A stretch of DNA of 64,000 nt from Phialocephala subalpina (Eukaryota; Ascomycota; Leotiomycetes; Helotiales; Mollisiaceae). Below, piece by piece: positions 30,915-43,286 of the stretch. The translations under genes and the position numbers were made by a program. The notes beneath the pieces were generated by a model. It saw nothing but the letters and a program-made list of their open reading frames with translations, was not told the DNA's origin and did no database searches. Each line of letters starts with the position of its first letter. The first letter of the stretch is position 1. The DNA is taken from contig FJOG01000014.1 in the NCBI GenBank assembly GCA_900073065.1, forward strand, positions 546,803 through 610,802. Reading direction: 5' to 3'.

Positions 30915-33676
30915 TCTCAGCCCTCTTTCGAAGGGAAGCTCAGCTGTCGATGGTCAACTTCGGGGTTTGCTTCGACTCAGACTTGACGCAAGTGCAACCG
31001 ATGCAGTCCAGCTCATTCGATGTATAGCCCATGAGTGCAAGCCGTTGTAGGTGGACCTGCTATAACGAGTGGTAGAGCTCGTGAGGAGTCAAAAGACATT
31101 TGTAAAGACCGTGAGAGAATCAACAGATTGTTGAGATTCAGAAATTAACTGATGGGACCGAGGACTAAAAGCAGATATGGCAGAAGCGGCAGACAGAAGA
31201 AGTGTTCTTGTGAGAGGGTGGACCCTGACATAAAAAAAGTATCCTTGAGGAACTCAAGAATCTAATTCAGAGAGCGAACTCTTCTGAGACATGATAATTC
31301 CTCAGCAAACCAGATTGGGACACAGAATGATTGACACAAGGAATTGCATGATCAGATTCTTCCCTAGATTTACAATTGGATCCTCGAGGCCAAACTGTTC
31401 TGGAATCTGCAATCTATCTGATCCAAACTTTGCGGGGTCCGGGAGCCCGTGCTTATCAAACTAAAGCAGAAAGATTAGACGATACAAGAGCTGATTAAGT
31501 TCTCGCAACATCTAGTGCATTGAGAGAACATCGAGCTTGGCGGGACAAATCGACAGACTTTCCGTCTATCTCGAGCAACACATGTCGGACGACCTACAAA
31601 GAGAAAGGGCATTGCTAAAACGAGAACCTTGACGAAGACTACGCACACTTGTGATTCAGTGGGTCAAATGAAGGGGCAAGACGAAAGAAGAAAGTTTTGA
31701 CTAGCGTGGCATTGCCCTAGAAGGCGATGAGGCTGACCACCAACAACAACGCATACACCAAAGCAGCTAGCATGCAATGAACATCAAACATCCACGTAGT
31801 GGGAGAATACGATGACCGGAAAGCATGGACCCGATCGAATCAGTGATGGACTTGTATTCGGCAGATCCATGTCGTCATGCAGAATTGAGTGTCGAATTAC
31901 ATCTGTAACAGAACTAATCCCATTTCTAAACAAACGTGAGCGTTCGAACGATGGACGAAAGAACACAACGGCAATAAAAGAGGAAAACGGCACGAAGGCG
32001 AACAAAAATCGCGAATAAATAAGCTTCAATGCAAAGAGGCTCGGCCAGATACAATCTCAGTGCTCTGGGGGGGAAATCGAGTTAATCGTTCCATCCGCGT
32101 CTGTCCTTCCGCCCGCTCCCGGGTATAGGGTAGTCCAAACAAATGGTGAAGCACGGAATAAAACAAAAAAAAAAACATCGGATCGTCAACCAGGCGAATA
32201 TAGGGCACTAGAACACGACCGAGAACCATTAAGCATTCCAGGTACAGCGAACATCGGATGGAACAATAGTTGGGACGCTAGGCAACCCTAAACTTGGGAG
32301 TACACGACGTCTTTCGGGGATCACACATACCTGGACAATATCTAGACATCTTATCTAATGGCTTCGCTCTTGACATAGCTAGTGTTGTAGCGGCGTGCTG
32401 GATACTACAGGTTAAATTGCTGTTTCATGAATCCTCCGAATCGTTTCGTGCTGGTTGGAGTTTGCGATGAAGTTGGGAGATGCCAAACGCTCAAGTGCTG
32501 GCCTAGTACGGTAATGTTAGCCTCAGGCAGCAAGGTTCTCAGCATTACCTCGAAAGCTGTGTTTGGTACATCTTGACAACCTGCACAGCATTCAAAGCTT
32601 GTCATCCATGCCGCCTCGGAATACTATCTTTCTGCGAATATTGGAATGCGGTAACTAGCATCTCCTATGCTTCCCGCGCGACTTCCAAACCCCCGACTGA
32701 ATTCCAAAGCCTAGCTTCCGACCAAGCTCCTCAAGCAAACGCACCAAGGTCAAGAGGTGTCTCCGGGCGGAACACACCCAGCGTACATTTAGCAGGAGGC
32801 TTTAGACGCAGCGAGTATCATGATGGGGATGAAAGGCTGCAAACCTTTGCGGAGACTTCACCGTAATTGAAGACGAAAACGCAAAACTGGTCCACGAAGA
32901 AATACACCTACATACTAGCGTCTTCATGGACCTTCTTTACACGAGACGAATGCTGGCGATCACAAAGCCATGCCAGGAGTCAGCTAGTTAGGGAAGATTG
33001 CACCATTATCTCTTGGGGCAGAACTTGCATGGCACATTTGAGTGGGTTGGAATTTGGGATTTGGAGTCTTCTGTGCTGCTCAAGGACGCAGCGTATAGCA
33101 CCTCCTTTTATCCAAATCCTGTTTTCCTCGACGCTGTCTACATTGGAATCTCCCTAGAATACTCTTTGTTCATTTCGTCCCTTGATATTGTCCGTCTGAA
33201 TTCTTCTTGCTTTCTTTCTCCCCTTGTCTTTCCATTATCGACAAATGCCAGAGAACCCCTGGCCTGGGTAGTCCTGGCTGAAAATAGGAGTCAATCAAGG
33301 CAAGTTCGTCCCCCTCGAAAAGGCACATAACCGTGAAAGTGTCACCTAAGTATGCAGGTCACCGTCGATGTTGACAATCTATACGAGAGTTACCCCGCAG
33401 TCAAACAAACAAATTCCACTCGCAGTCGTACGGATTCGATCAGATGGTTGTGGATTCCGCTTCGAGTGAGGTTTTGGGTTGCCTCTCAGTGCTACCTCGT
33501 GAATTCAAATTTTTCCGTCCCTGATATATACGATCTGCGCTTGCTTTGCTACAGTTACCAGCGACTAGAGACACTTCTGCACACGTACGAAGACGGAGAA
33601 TGTCACGTAGGTAATTCCATTTCCCCTCCTCCAAAAGTCTACACCATTCACTCACGTCTGACCCAGAGACATCATC
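30915..33676. other. Long intergenic stretch, no firm gene
   Basis: About 2.8 kb. Frames at 32405-32605 (minus) and 32998-33330 (plus) have some ordered text, such as LHGTFEWVGIWDLESSVLL and FLDAVYIGISLEYSLFISS, but no complete gene model. They may be remnants. No RNA gene or transposon seen. Confidence 0.35.
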
Positions 33677-34299
33677 ATGCGCATATCAATCATTACCAGT
33701 ATTCTGGCCTCCGCAGTCTCCCAAGTCATGGCCCAAGATTGTTTCTACTGCAATCAATCCGCACCCTTCAAGCTCGTCATCCGCTAGTCACCCGGCGAAG
33801 ACAGCGGCTCCGCTTTGTTCTCGTGCCACGCTGGCGCCGGTATCGATGGTATCTGCGTCACCACCACCTTCGAACCGCCGATTGACGCCTCAACATACTA
33901 TTAAACTACTCCTCCAACGAGACTCCCGACCCCAAACTTGGCTATGCCGGTCTCCTGACATGAAACATGGAGGTCGACTTGGATAACAGACTACTCAACA
34001 TCAGTGTTCCCATGGCCCTCACATACGATGCTATCAACAATGTCGGCCTTCCGATGCTCCTTGGAAAGGAGTTTGACTAGGGAATCGGCTTCGATCAGCA
34101 TAACCTCATGTATCGGCTTGGATACACGGATGATACGGTCTCACCTCCGAAGGACAAGACGAAGCCGTTTTCCAGGTGGTATGTTTGTACGACGACTTGG
34201 GAGCTGTATGTCTACCAAACTTTGCCTTGGGTGATTGGCAAGGGAACCCCGGAGAACCCAAGCTGTGTCAAGGTTGATGTTGAGAGGGTCTTCCTCTAA
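33677..34299 (+). pseudogene. Decayed secreted-protein gene
   Basis: Starts with ATG and a good signal peptide (MRISIITSILASAVSQVMAQ) followed by DCFYCNQSAPFKLVI. The reading is broken by TAG at 33785 and then by a one-base frame change near 33898 (just before a TAA at 33902). It is also broken by TGA at 33961 and TAG at 34078. Between breaks the text is well ordered: GSALFSCHAGAGIDGICVTT, LLNYSSNETPDPKLGYAGLL, LDNRLLNISVPMALTYDAI, and WYVCTTTWELYVYQTLPWVI to a stop at 34297-34299. Length 623 nt is not a multiple of three. It resembles the common family of about 200-residue secreted fungal proteins with a CxxGAxxxGxC element. I do not write a repaired version. Confidence 0.75.
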
Positions 34300-35133
34300 A
34301 GACCTGACACCGGATGGGTGGGATTGAGAGGAATGACGTGGACCTGTGGTTATTCGTGGTGTAGAAGGATATCGAGACAGTTAGAATGAAGTGGCCGGAA
34401 GGGCACAGTGGCGATATAAGGAGATTGCAATAATGTTAATGAGTAGATGCAGATAATACCTCGTCCAGCATTGAGAGATGTTGAGGGGGAAGTCAAAACG
34501 CCAAAACATCATTTCTTCGGCGCGAGCTTGAGAGCTGCTCAAGTGAGCATCACTTTTCTGCTTGAACGAAACAAACTTTGGCAAATTAAATCTCCTTGGA
34601 GTGAGGAGACATTCTCAATATTTTGTTCTTCATATTTTCAGAGAGTAATGTCCTTGTGCTTGACAGTCTCTTTTTCAACAATTTTGGGTAAATTTAGCCT
34701 GAAGCTTCGGCGAGAAATACCCTGAAACTATCGATGCCTGAAATTTATCACGTTTAGCGTGCACGTCTTTCTGAACCCTCGTCATATCATGGAAGAGATG
34801 TCTTTGCACATCGAATCCGTCGTTCATTGCTGAAAGTCTCCAAGAAGACGAGACTAGACGCTGCCTGACCTCTTGATCTTCTTTCCTTTCCACAGTAAAG
34901 CTTGGACATTATTAGGGTGGAGGACAAGTTGTCATATTCGGGAAGGAGCGATACTAGCACCTTAATCAAACACACCGAAGTGTCCTAGTCTCAAATATAT
35001 GATCACTCTCATCTCCCGTGATGCGCTCTAATACAAATTTTGTCGAAGTATTTTCTTCTATGTTCAGCTGTTCACGTTTCTGTAAGCTTTTCCCTCATCC
35101 AACATCGCAATCCCACAAAGCCCGACCCCCAAG
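34300..35133. other. Intergenic, nothing supported
   Basis: Only short ORFs; no repeat or RNA gene noticed. Confidence 0.4.
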
Positions 35134-35373
35134 ATGGCATCCAAGATAGTCGTCACACTCTTTATTATCTTCGCAATCATAAATATCATAAGGATCACAA
35201 AACTTATTTTCCAGATACTGGCATCTTTGCTCATCGTCTATCTCGTCGACAAGCTCATGGCACATTATTACAAAGCCGAGGATGCCTCATTAGAACAGAT
35301 CAGCGAATACTTGAAGACAGCCAGCGGGATGGAACCCAAAAGAGAGGGGAGACAATATGGGACGTCATCATAG
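35134..35373 (+). CDS. Small membrane protein, possible
   Basis: A 79-residue ORF from a good-context ATG (cccaagATGG). It has a long hydrophobic N-terminal stretch (IVVTLFIIFAIINIIRI and LIFQILASLLIVYLVDKL) and a charged tail (YYKAEDASLEQISEYLKT). It is short and isolated, but the two-helix hairpin followed by an amphipathic tail is more ordered than chance would suggest. No family recognised. Confidence 0.35.
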   Translation: MASKIVVTLFIIFAIINIIRITKLIFQILASLLIVYLVDKLMAHYYKAEDASLEQISEYLKTASGMEPKREGRQYGTSS

Positions 35374-36181
35374 AGTATGATGCTTCAAACTCCTAAGCCC
35401 TTTAAACTCGGGAAGTGGTTTTACTTTTGAAGACTAGGGACGGGCCGCGAGCATGGCATCAGTTTTAGCACTAAGTGTGGATGCCAGTCCTCGAACGAAG
35501 GCACAATAGCTTGAACATCAATCGGCCCAAATCCCAGACGATCCTGTTTAATCCTAAGATTACATCTGGCTTTCATCGTCAAAACATCTCGGATTCGCCG
35601 TCGCATCTGAACGAGAAGGAGCCACCGAGGCCGCCTAGACTACACGATCACCTCGGACACGAGACAGTCATCCACGGAGCAAAAAGAGAACAACAATGAC
35701 CCGATATGATAGGATCATCGATGCTCGAATCGTGGATATAGAGGCTCAGACAACCCAAAACCGCGACGAACCAAGAGGAAAAGGGAGCCCTCTTGCCGTT
35801 CTCTTCGTCCTCGTCATCAGTCCTGCCATCTTCTTCGTTCTGAAAAAAAAAAAATAGACCATATCAAATCCTGAGCCAGTTTCAGTCATCCTGACTGGCA
35901 AGGAGCGTACTCTAGGCAAGAAGAGATACAAGGTCTTGGTCCGGCATGTCTGCAAGCAAAGGGGAGAAGACGAAGGATGTCAAAAGGGGACTTGCGAAAA
36001 AGCCAGGAGGCGAGATCACGATGAGGGAGAAAGTCAGACGTAGAAAGTGAAGAGAGGCGGTGTTTATTACTTATTTCGCTTAAAGGATATTCTATAATCT
36101 AACAAAATGAGAAGCACTCTCAGCCAACTTACTCACACACCTCCACATTAACACTACCCTCCCACGATTACCCCACCTTGT
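35374..36181. other. Intergenic, nothing supported
   Basis: Short ORFs only, plus a 12-base A tract near 35842. Confidence 0.35.
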
Positions 36182-38580
36182 TTAATGCACAGCGAACTTC
36201 GATCTCTTCCTCAAGTTCTCGCCGAAGAAAAACAGGAGCCAAATGCCAATCTAACACACAAGTCAGCACCATTTCGCAGGTTCCAATTGGAGCGAAGAGG
36301 ACTTACGACACCCAAGAAACTCAACCCAGCCAAAAGACTACTTGCAGGTCCGATCCCCAGATTCATGTATAGCGGTCTACCGTACAAGACGGCACCGAAT
36401 GCCATGAGAGAACGACAGATGTCGTTACCTGCGAAAAGCGAAGCTGCGTATGGTGGGTAGGACATAGGAATATAAGTGAAGATTCCGAGAGTAACGATGA
36501 ATACCTGCAATTGGCGTTAGCAATGAATACGGGGTACCGTATAACCAGGAGTAAAAGGAACATACTGATCCAGAGTATATTGCAATTCCCACAAGACTCG
36601 CTATCCAGTGCACGCTCGATCTCGCTGTCCATCCTGTTCACTGGTCAGTCTCGATATATCCGCGTGACAAAGTACGGCCAACTCACCAAAAAGAAACAAC
36701 CCAATCGGGGGTCCTATAACCATGATTAAGGACGGCATCAACACATCTTCCTGCTTTCCGGGTCCTTTCACTTTCATCTGCGGGATAACGACGAAGTGAA
36801 GCAGACAGACGAAACAAGTACCTGTAATCAGCGCCCCGATAATCACAGTCAAAAACGCAACACCCGTCAATCCCAAATTAAACCCATAAATTGGTCCATA
36901 CACAAGCGCGAACGCTTCGAAGAAACTATAATAGATACCATATATTAACGCAGTGTACACATTCGTGAAAAGCACAGCCGGATCTTTGAACATGATCTCG
37001 AACGGCTTGATGATGGCATCTGCGGCTATTTGCCGAAAGGTGAGATGGCGGCGCTTGATCTCGGAATTGGATTGAAGGTTGGAGTTATTTGTCATTTTTC
37101 GGAGCCGGCGGGCGCGGTAGAGGAGGATCGTATCAGCGGAGGTTTCGGGGAGGAAGAAGAACCAGAAGATGAAGACTGGGCCCGAGAGCCAGAGGATCTC
37201 CCAAAGAGACCATCGCCATCTGTGAGTGTTGGTCAGTCTACATTTGACGCGTGAATATCAGTAAGAGAAACAAACCCTTTTGCTGTGACAGAGAATCCAG
37301 AGATCATAGGACCAAGTGCAGGTCCGCAGAAGGCGGCTAGGAGAAGTCAGTCATGCAGCTCATACATAAGATGAGGATGACAAACCTGCAGCCCAGATCG
37401 TGATGGCATACGGGATGTACATAGGACTGAACAAATCCTGCATACTCGCACCACCATTGGCAAGGCATGGACTACCAAAGAAACCAGTCAAGAATCTGAG
37501 GAACAAGAGACCTCCGACATTGTCGACCAAAGCCGTTGGAACGCAGAGGATGACGTAGATGATGAAGGTACCAACATATGGCACATTGCGTCCGAATATC
37601 GGGATCTCGGACATTGGAGACCAGAGAAGAGGTCCCAGCCCATCTAGGACAATCAGTTGCTACCAGAAATGAATAAGGAAGAGGAGGCTTACATCCAAGA
37701 ACATACATGGCCAAACCCAGAGCAGCCTTTGTACTTCCAACGCCGAAGTGCGCCATCACTCCACTTTGAGATCGTCAGTCTCCTCGCTCGTGCTTATCGG
37801 GGGGAGAGAAGACTTACGGCTCGCTGCTAGTATAGATGGAGGAGGCCATGTACACAGCGAATGTGTAAAAATCGATCTGAAAAGCAACAAATGCCTTCTT
37901 CTTTGCCGACCAGTTCATCGGATTTGCTTGGTCATTAGTTTCGTACCAATCCACTAATATCGTGCCAGTTGTTGTTCGAACAGGTACAATTGGTTGTGAT
38001 CGAGCTCGTCCAAGGCTGTTAGTCTCATTTCCTTGAGCATTGGCAGCAGAGGCCCGAGTGCTTGCGTTGTAGAGGTCGGTGGGGCCACCAATTCTTTCCA
38101 TCTTCTCTGCATCTAGTACATTGCTAACTCCTGAATTCGTTCCAGTCAATAACGTGAAGAATTGCTGCCATGGGTGTACTCACGCTCACTATTTGGGGGT
38201 GGAGTCCAAGGGCTCGAAACCGGATCGAAAGTTGTTGAAGAAGCATCATCGTCCTCGATTTTCTTTTCGTTATTCGCCTTTTCTTCGTCTCCTACTCAAG
38301 CAAATGTCAATAGTTGGCCAAACCAAGCGTCAGTGATGCTTCACGTACCATCAGAGACTGGTGTCCCTCTCGCATCATGGCCGTCTATTGCCTCGCCTGG
38401 CCCCGGTTCCGGAACATCAATCTGGGATTCATCTCGAGGATGAGGTGGATGTGTAGCATCGCCATAGTATCTGACGAACTCAAAATCCGCTTTTTCTTCT
38501 GGATAAGAGAAGTATTTGTTGCCCGTAGCTAAACGAACAAGCACACCAAAGGTCGAGTCTCGAACAATATCCCAAACCAT
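36182..38580 (-). CDS. DHA1-family MFS drug:H+ antiporter (FLR1/CAF5-like)
   Basis: The start is MVWDIVRDSTFGVLVRLATG at 38580, as in FLR1-type transporters. The first exon ends at 38349 (donor GTACGT). A linker exon reads GDEEKANNEKKIEDDD to TPPPNSE and joins to RVSNVLDAEKMERIGG. The membrane part begins VDWYETNDQANPMNWSAKKK, then YTFAVYMASSIYTSSEP, STKAALGLAMYVLGY, SPMSEIPIFGRN (the DHA1 loop), FLRFLTGFFGSPCLANGGAS, and GPALGPMISGF. The central loop has LPETSADTILLYRARRLRK. The last exon reads IGIWLLFFFGENLRKRSKFAVH to a stop at 36182. There are roughly nine exons, not all delimited here. It should export small hydrophobic compounds at the plasma membrane; CTB4-like toxin or secondary-metabolite exporters are also in this group. 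Confidence 0.88.
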
Positions 38581-41500
38581 CGTATCAAATTCAGAGAAAG
38601 CAGGCGTCTAGAAAATCTCTACGAATGCGAACCACTCAAACATGTCGTGATAGGAGAGGGGGGTATAAGATACCATTTGAACTTTATTCTCCGCAACAAA
38701 AACAAACAAAGCTAATTATTAATTCCGGATATCCTATATCCTAACTACAGGCTATGGACAGATTCGGCCCTCGTAGAAGGCCGTAGACCGAGCTAGAGCT
38801 CAAGTTCAAGACTCAAGGGCCTCGCGCGAGGCGTGAATGCCAAGTTAAGACGGGACATTGACGATCTTGCTGACTTCGTGGCTGACATCGCGTCACTGAC
38901 ACAACATAACGTAGGACGTTCCGCCGAAAGACGGGGAAAAGAAACCTCACCTCACTTCCTTATCACGATGAGATACCACTCGATTATCTCAAATCGTGGT
39001 GGTGGCTTTTAGGTTCAAAGAGCCCCAGTTTGATGACGAAGGGGGTGCTCGGTAAGACATGTGATTAGTGTACTAGTCCGTCTTAAGGCTGACTCAGGGT
39101 GAGAAAGTAGTCTAGGCCACTGGAGTTGGCGGTGATAAGGAGGCTCCCACCTCGCGAAATTCCAAATGCTGTTTCTAATAAGCAATGTGTTGTCCGTTAG
39201 GCTTTTGCTTTTGATTCGTTGTAGTGCGACGAGTCTTAAGTCCGATCGGGCTGATTACCAGTAACTCGGTATTGTTGTGGGAGCGAGTGCCGGATGATGT
39301 TAGATTCATTGGTAACAAGGTCTATTGGGACGTCAGAGCCTTGGAAGCATACGCACCTTTTGCCGGAAGAGGTGAGATCCACTGAAAAACGAAAGGGGCG
39401 GCTGAAAAGTGGATCACGTGCGGAAGTCAACATGCAGCTGACACTGCATTTGTCAAGGCTGACAGCCTCAAGCAGCATCTCAATAGACGAGATCTGGACT
39501 CTTATTCTGCTCCCATGAGGCTGGGTGTGACGTTCAGGTTTTGAGTAAGCTCGAGCCTGAGCATGAAGTCCTGCCACGGAGCTTTGGCGGAGTTGCTGCG
39601 GAACTCTGCGTTTCATTGATTCGATAGCCTATGATGTTCCTAAACTTAACCTGGACATTTGCCAAGGCTCGGAGTTTGAATGCGGGGAATTGGAGCGTTA
39701 AAGGTGTTACAGGCGGAGTTATGCACAAGGTCGAGTGGACTACTTCCAAAGCAGTGGTGCTGGTTAGTGGCTGTTATGTAATACCAGAAGTTTGGTAGAC
39801 TTACCAAAGCCTCTTGGGACCTTTACTCATCAGATTCGGATATACGCTTCTCGCGCCGAGCCGTGTTCGGCAAATGCTCAATGTTCAGATTCTGACGTTC
39901 AGAAATTCACAAAAATTCCGAGTCTGACCTCCTGTGAGAATCTGACCTTCGGCCCAAGGCTGACCACTTCGAAAGGAATCGTTTGTCATGAGTTGGTCAT
40001 ACTTTCTCGGTCGATTAACGAAGAGTTTAATGTCAGTCGGCACCAGCTCAGCATAAAGATCTTCAACCTCATCGCCTCCCTGATCACGTGGACAGCGCCA
40101 CTCCGCTTCGACGCATGGCCAACGCAGCACTCTGCTGAGACTTCAAGCATTCGAGCCACTCGAAAACTTTATCAATGGTATAGTTCGGAAGATGTAGGAA
40201 CTCGGGCAGCTACCCGTTATTGTTGCACGTCGTCGTTTTGTCGGCACTTACAAGCGCCGTGCACCGACTCACCTCTTCGTCCTCTACACACGATATTTAA
40301 GAAGATAAAAAGTCCAAGACACCTTTAAAGTGCCACAGAGCGGATGACGCTTGCCAGCCTGCTTCGAAAACTATGAATTGCCAGACTTCATGAGCTGTTG
40401 GCAATCATGAAGTATCAAAGCACTCGTTCCCCAAGGACTGCAGCACCATTCTCATATTATAATCCAGTCCCGACGATCAGATAGTTCGTTGCATATCGTA
40501 AAGTTAACGTAAAGCCAATATTGCAACGGTTCATATGAACACATCTCCCACTCAGTTTGTGGTTGAGGTTGTGGAAGCTTGGAACTCCCGCTTCACTAAA
40601 GAAGTCAACCCAGATCCGAGCAACTTTGCAAATGTCTAATTGGCCACGGAGGTAGCGGGATCTGAGTTAGATATGCAACAAAAGAAGAAATGCAACTAAA
40701 TTGAACAGGGACCCAAGTTTGAAGCAAGATCGTGAAGTTCGACGGTCTCGTTGGTTCGGAGACAGCGGGGTTATAATTCGAAGTGCAGCAAACCAAACTT
40801 TAGAAAAAGACTCTCTAAGAGGAATAGGAAGAATAGCATCACAGCAGGTGATATCTCAGGCAAACTATGATTGGGAGGTGAAGCTATTCATGGTACTCCG
40901 TAATGGAAGCTCTAGCACCAATCAGCATCTCGAATATCCGATTTGCTCGGAGATGCATCTCCATTAGACGTGCAACAAAACTCAAAATCTGAACAGTGGC
41001 TGATAGACTAACGCATAATGATACGAGAGATTTGGCATCTGAAATTTTCCAGCATCTTGTTGCGAAGTGTGCAGCGCACTAAAGCCATTCCCACTACCTA
41101 AATCTCCAACGAGCGAAATTTTGGTGACCAGAGCAGAACTAGTCCTCGTGGAGGTCTAGAACTTGCCGTTCTGCTGTATGATGTGTAGCAAAACACCATC
41201 TGCAAGATACCTGACGCTGAAATCCGGATAGCCTCGAGACTTGAACTGAAGTTTGGCTCTCATGAATCACTAGACGGTCAACTGGGATTGCTGTTCATCG
41301 CAGCGAGGTCTAGAAGACGTTGGCTTTCTCCGAGCGATGCGCGACAAACCTCAATTTCAGGAAACGCTCATGAGCTGAATGTGCGGAATCAATGATGTCC
41401 CACCCATGGTTTCACAGCATTGGGACGGAGAGGAAGAGAACGCGGGACGGCCCGCTCGCCCGCCGGCCACCAAATCGAGGCTAAAACTTTGACAAGCCGG

Positions 41501-43286
41501 TACGAAGGAGCTTGTCGTAATGCCAAGAGAGTTTCGATGTGCAACAAAAGATTAATCTGAACAAACATGATCTCGAATATGGGACCTAGGGATGGGCCCC
41601 TGTCTGCAATGTGCAATAGACCAGACATTTAGCACGCACTTGGCCTTGTAGTTGGGACCTAAAAGGGTCCAGTAGACCCCGCTCTTCTCCTCTCTTGGTT
41701 CTAGGCTTGAATGAGAATCTTTGAAGGGGTGACATTGTTGTAGCATCAATTGGACATTCTGCCGATATACAACAGGAGTTGGGGGCGGGCAGGACATTGT
41801 GAACATCTCAATGTGCCCCATCCACTAACAATCTCCGTGCGAGACAAAATCAAAGACCGCTCGCCTCAATGTCCGAACTCACCTAAAACGTAGGTATACA
41901 GCGAATTCATGTTAGCCTCAATGTCGGATGAAAATGGGACATTCAAACATGATGAAGCGCAATTAAATATCGAACCAAAGTCTCAGGTACTGCCATACTC
42001 CTTACATTGCGATCACCCACTAAAAGTGAGCGCTTTCCCACCCAAGGCGGAAGTCTAGTGCAACATAGTCCCTAGCAGCAGACTCGCGAAAAATCTCCAC
42101 ACTCTAGATCTCGAATGCGGTGCGCAACAAATTTAATATCATGGTACCCGAGGCAGGAACTGTTATGGTGGCTTGCAACAAAAACATTTGGCGGAAAAGT
42201 TGGGAATTCAGGAAGGAATAAGAAGTGGTACGCTTGTCCATGAAGAGGTAGGTGCGGTGAAATGAATGGTGGATGAAGGTCTGAAGATCCAGACCTCGAA
42301 TGCGATTTACAACATACCACGATCACCAAAAGATACAATAGCTCATCTAATACACTTCCCAAGAAATTCAAGATCCACCAAGATCTAGATCTCGAACACG
42401 GCGTGCAACGAACCGAACACCGGTGCATACAGTATAAAATCTAGAGATTCTGGCCACGGTACACTAACCATCCCATCTAAAATCCAACGCGGGGCAGCGA
42501 CATAGCCGCACTTGCGAAATGCATCAAAAGGTACCCATCCCATCTCATCTCAATCTAAACCAAGAGTGCAAGTTAGTACGTCACTCCTTGTACTACATAC
42601 CGGTAGGAAACCAGTACAAATGAATCGAACTTTGGGGGCTGCTTATATTAGGAGGCGGAGAGCGTAAACTTTATTATTGCGATTTGCAACAAAACTCGAC
42701 TCGTTTCTTCTTTTCATTCAAAGATAGCATAGTCGTTTATGGAAAGAGGAATATTTGGAAGCGAGAGATGGAGGTGTTTGAATACCTTGTATAGGGGGAG
42801 GTAGAGTTTGCCTCGGTACAGCTGACATCAGCTCGCAAGCTTGCAAGCTACATGACAGTACCTAAAAATGGGCGGTGCAAAACTTAAAATCATGCGAAAC
42901 CAGCAAACATCAAACGACAGCCACATAAGCATAATGAATGCTATTACTTCCAAAACAAACTCTTGGGGGCTGAGAGGGGTTGCAAAAGTGTAAATGCGCG
43001 AAACGCAACAAAGGCATAAGAATTCAGAAATTGGACTCCAGATTGGTGCAGTAGGTAAACTTCCCGACTTGGCTCTTACGAACTACGCAGGCGGTGCGAA
43101 ACTGTAAATCTGCGATACTCAACAGGAAGGCAAAGGAAACAAGGAGGAAAGAAAGACCAGCGGAAGGTAGGACATCAGTAGACAAAAATAGCCCGACGCC
43201 GAGAATGCATTCATACCTCATAAAATCATCTCTTCATCTCTCATCGTCCTTCCTTCCATCCCCATTTCTTTCTTTCCCATTCACAA
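38581..43286. other. 4.7-kb gene desert with degenerate repeats
   Basis: No coding gene could be supported on either strand; ORFs are short and of random composition. The right half (about 40.6-43.2 kb) repeatedly contains a degraded word of the type atctcgaatgcg...tgcaacaaa; see the separate repeat entry. No transposase, reverse transcriptase or terminal repeats were recognised. Confidence 0.55.
40600..43150. repeat. Cluster of degenerate interspersed repeats
   Basis: A motif of the form tctcgaat(a/g)tg or its decayed relatives, together with tgcaacaaaa, recurs at about 40672, 40929-40980, 41540-41580, 42107-42130, 42174, 42292-42320, 42387-42410, 42680 and 43005. Several copies are followed by a word like aatctgaac. 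Spacing ranges from roughly 90 to 560 bases and copies differ at many positions. They look like an old, mutated family of short repeats rather than a coding or satellite array. Confidence 0.5.
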
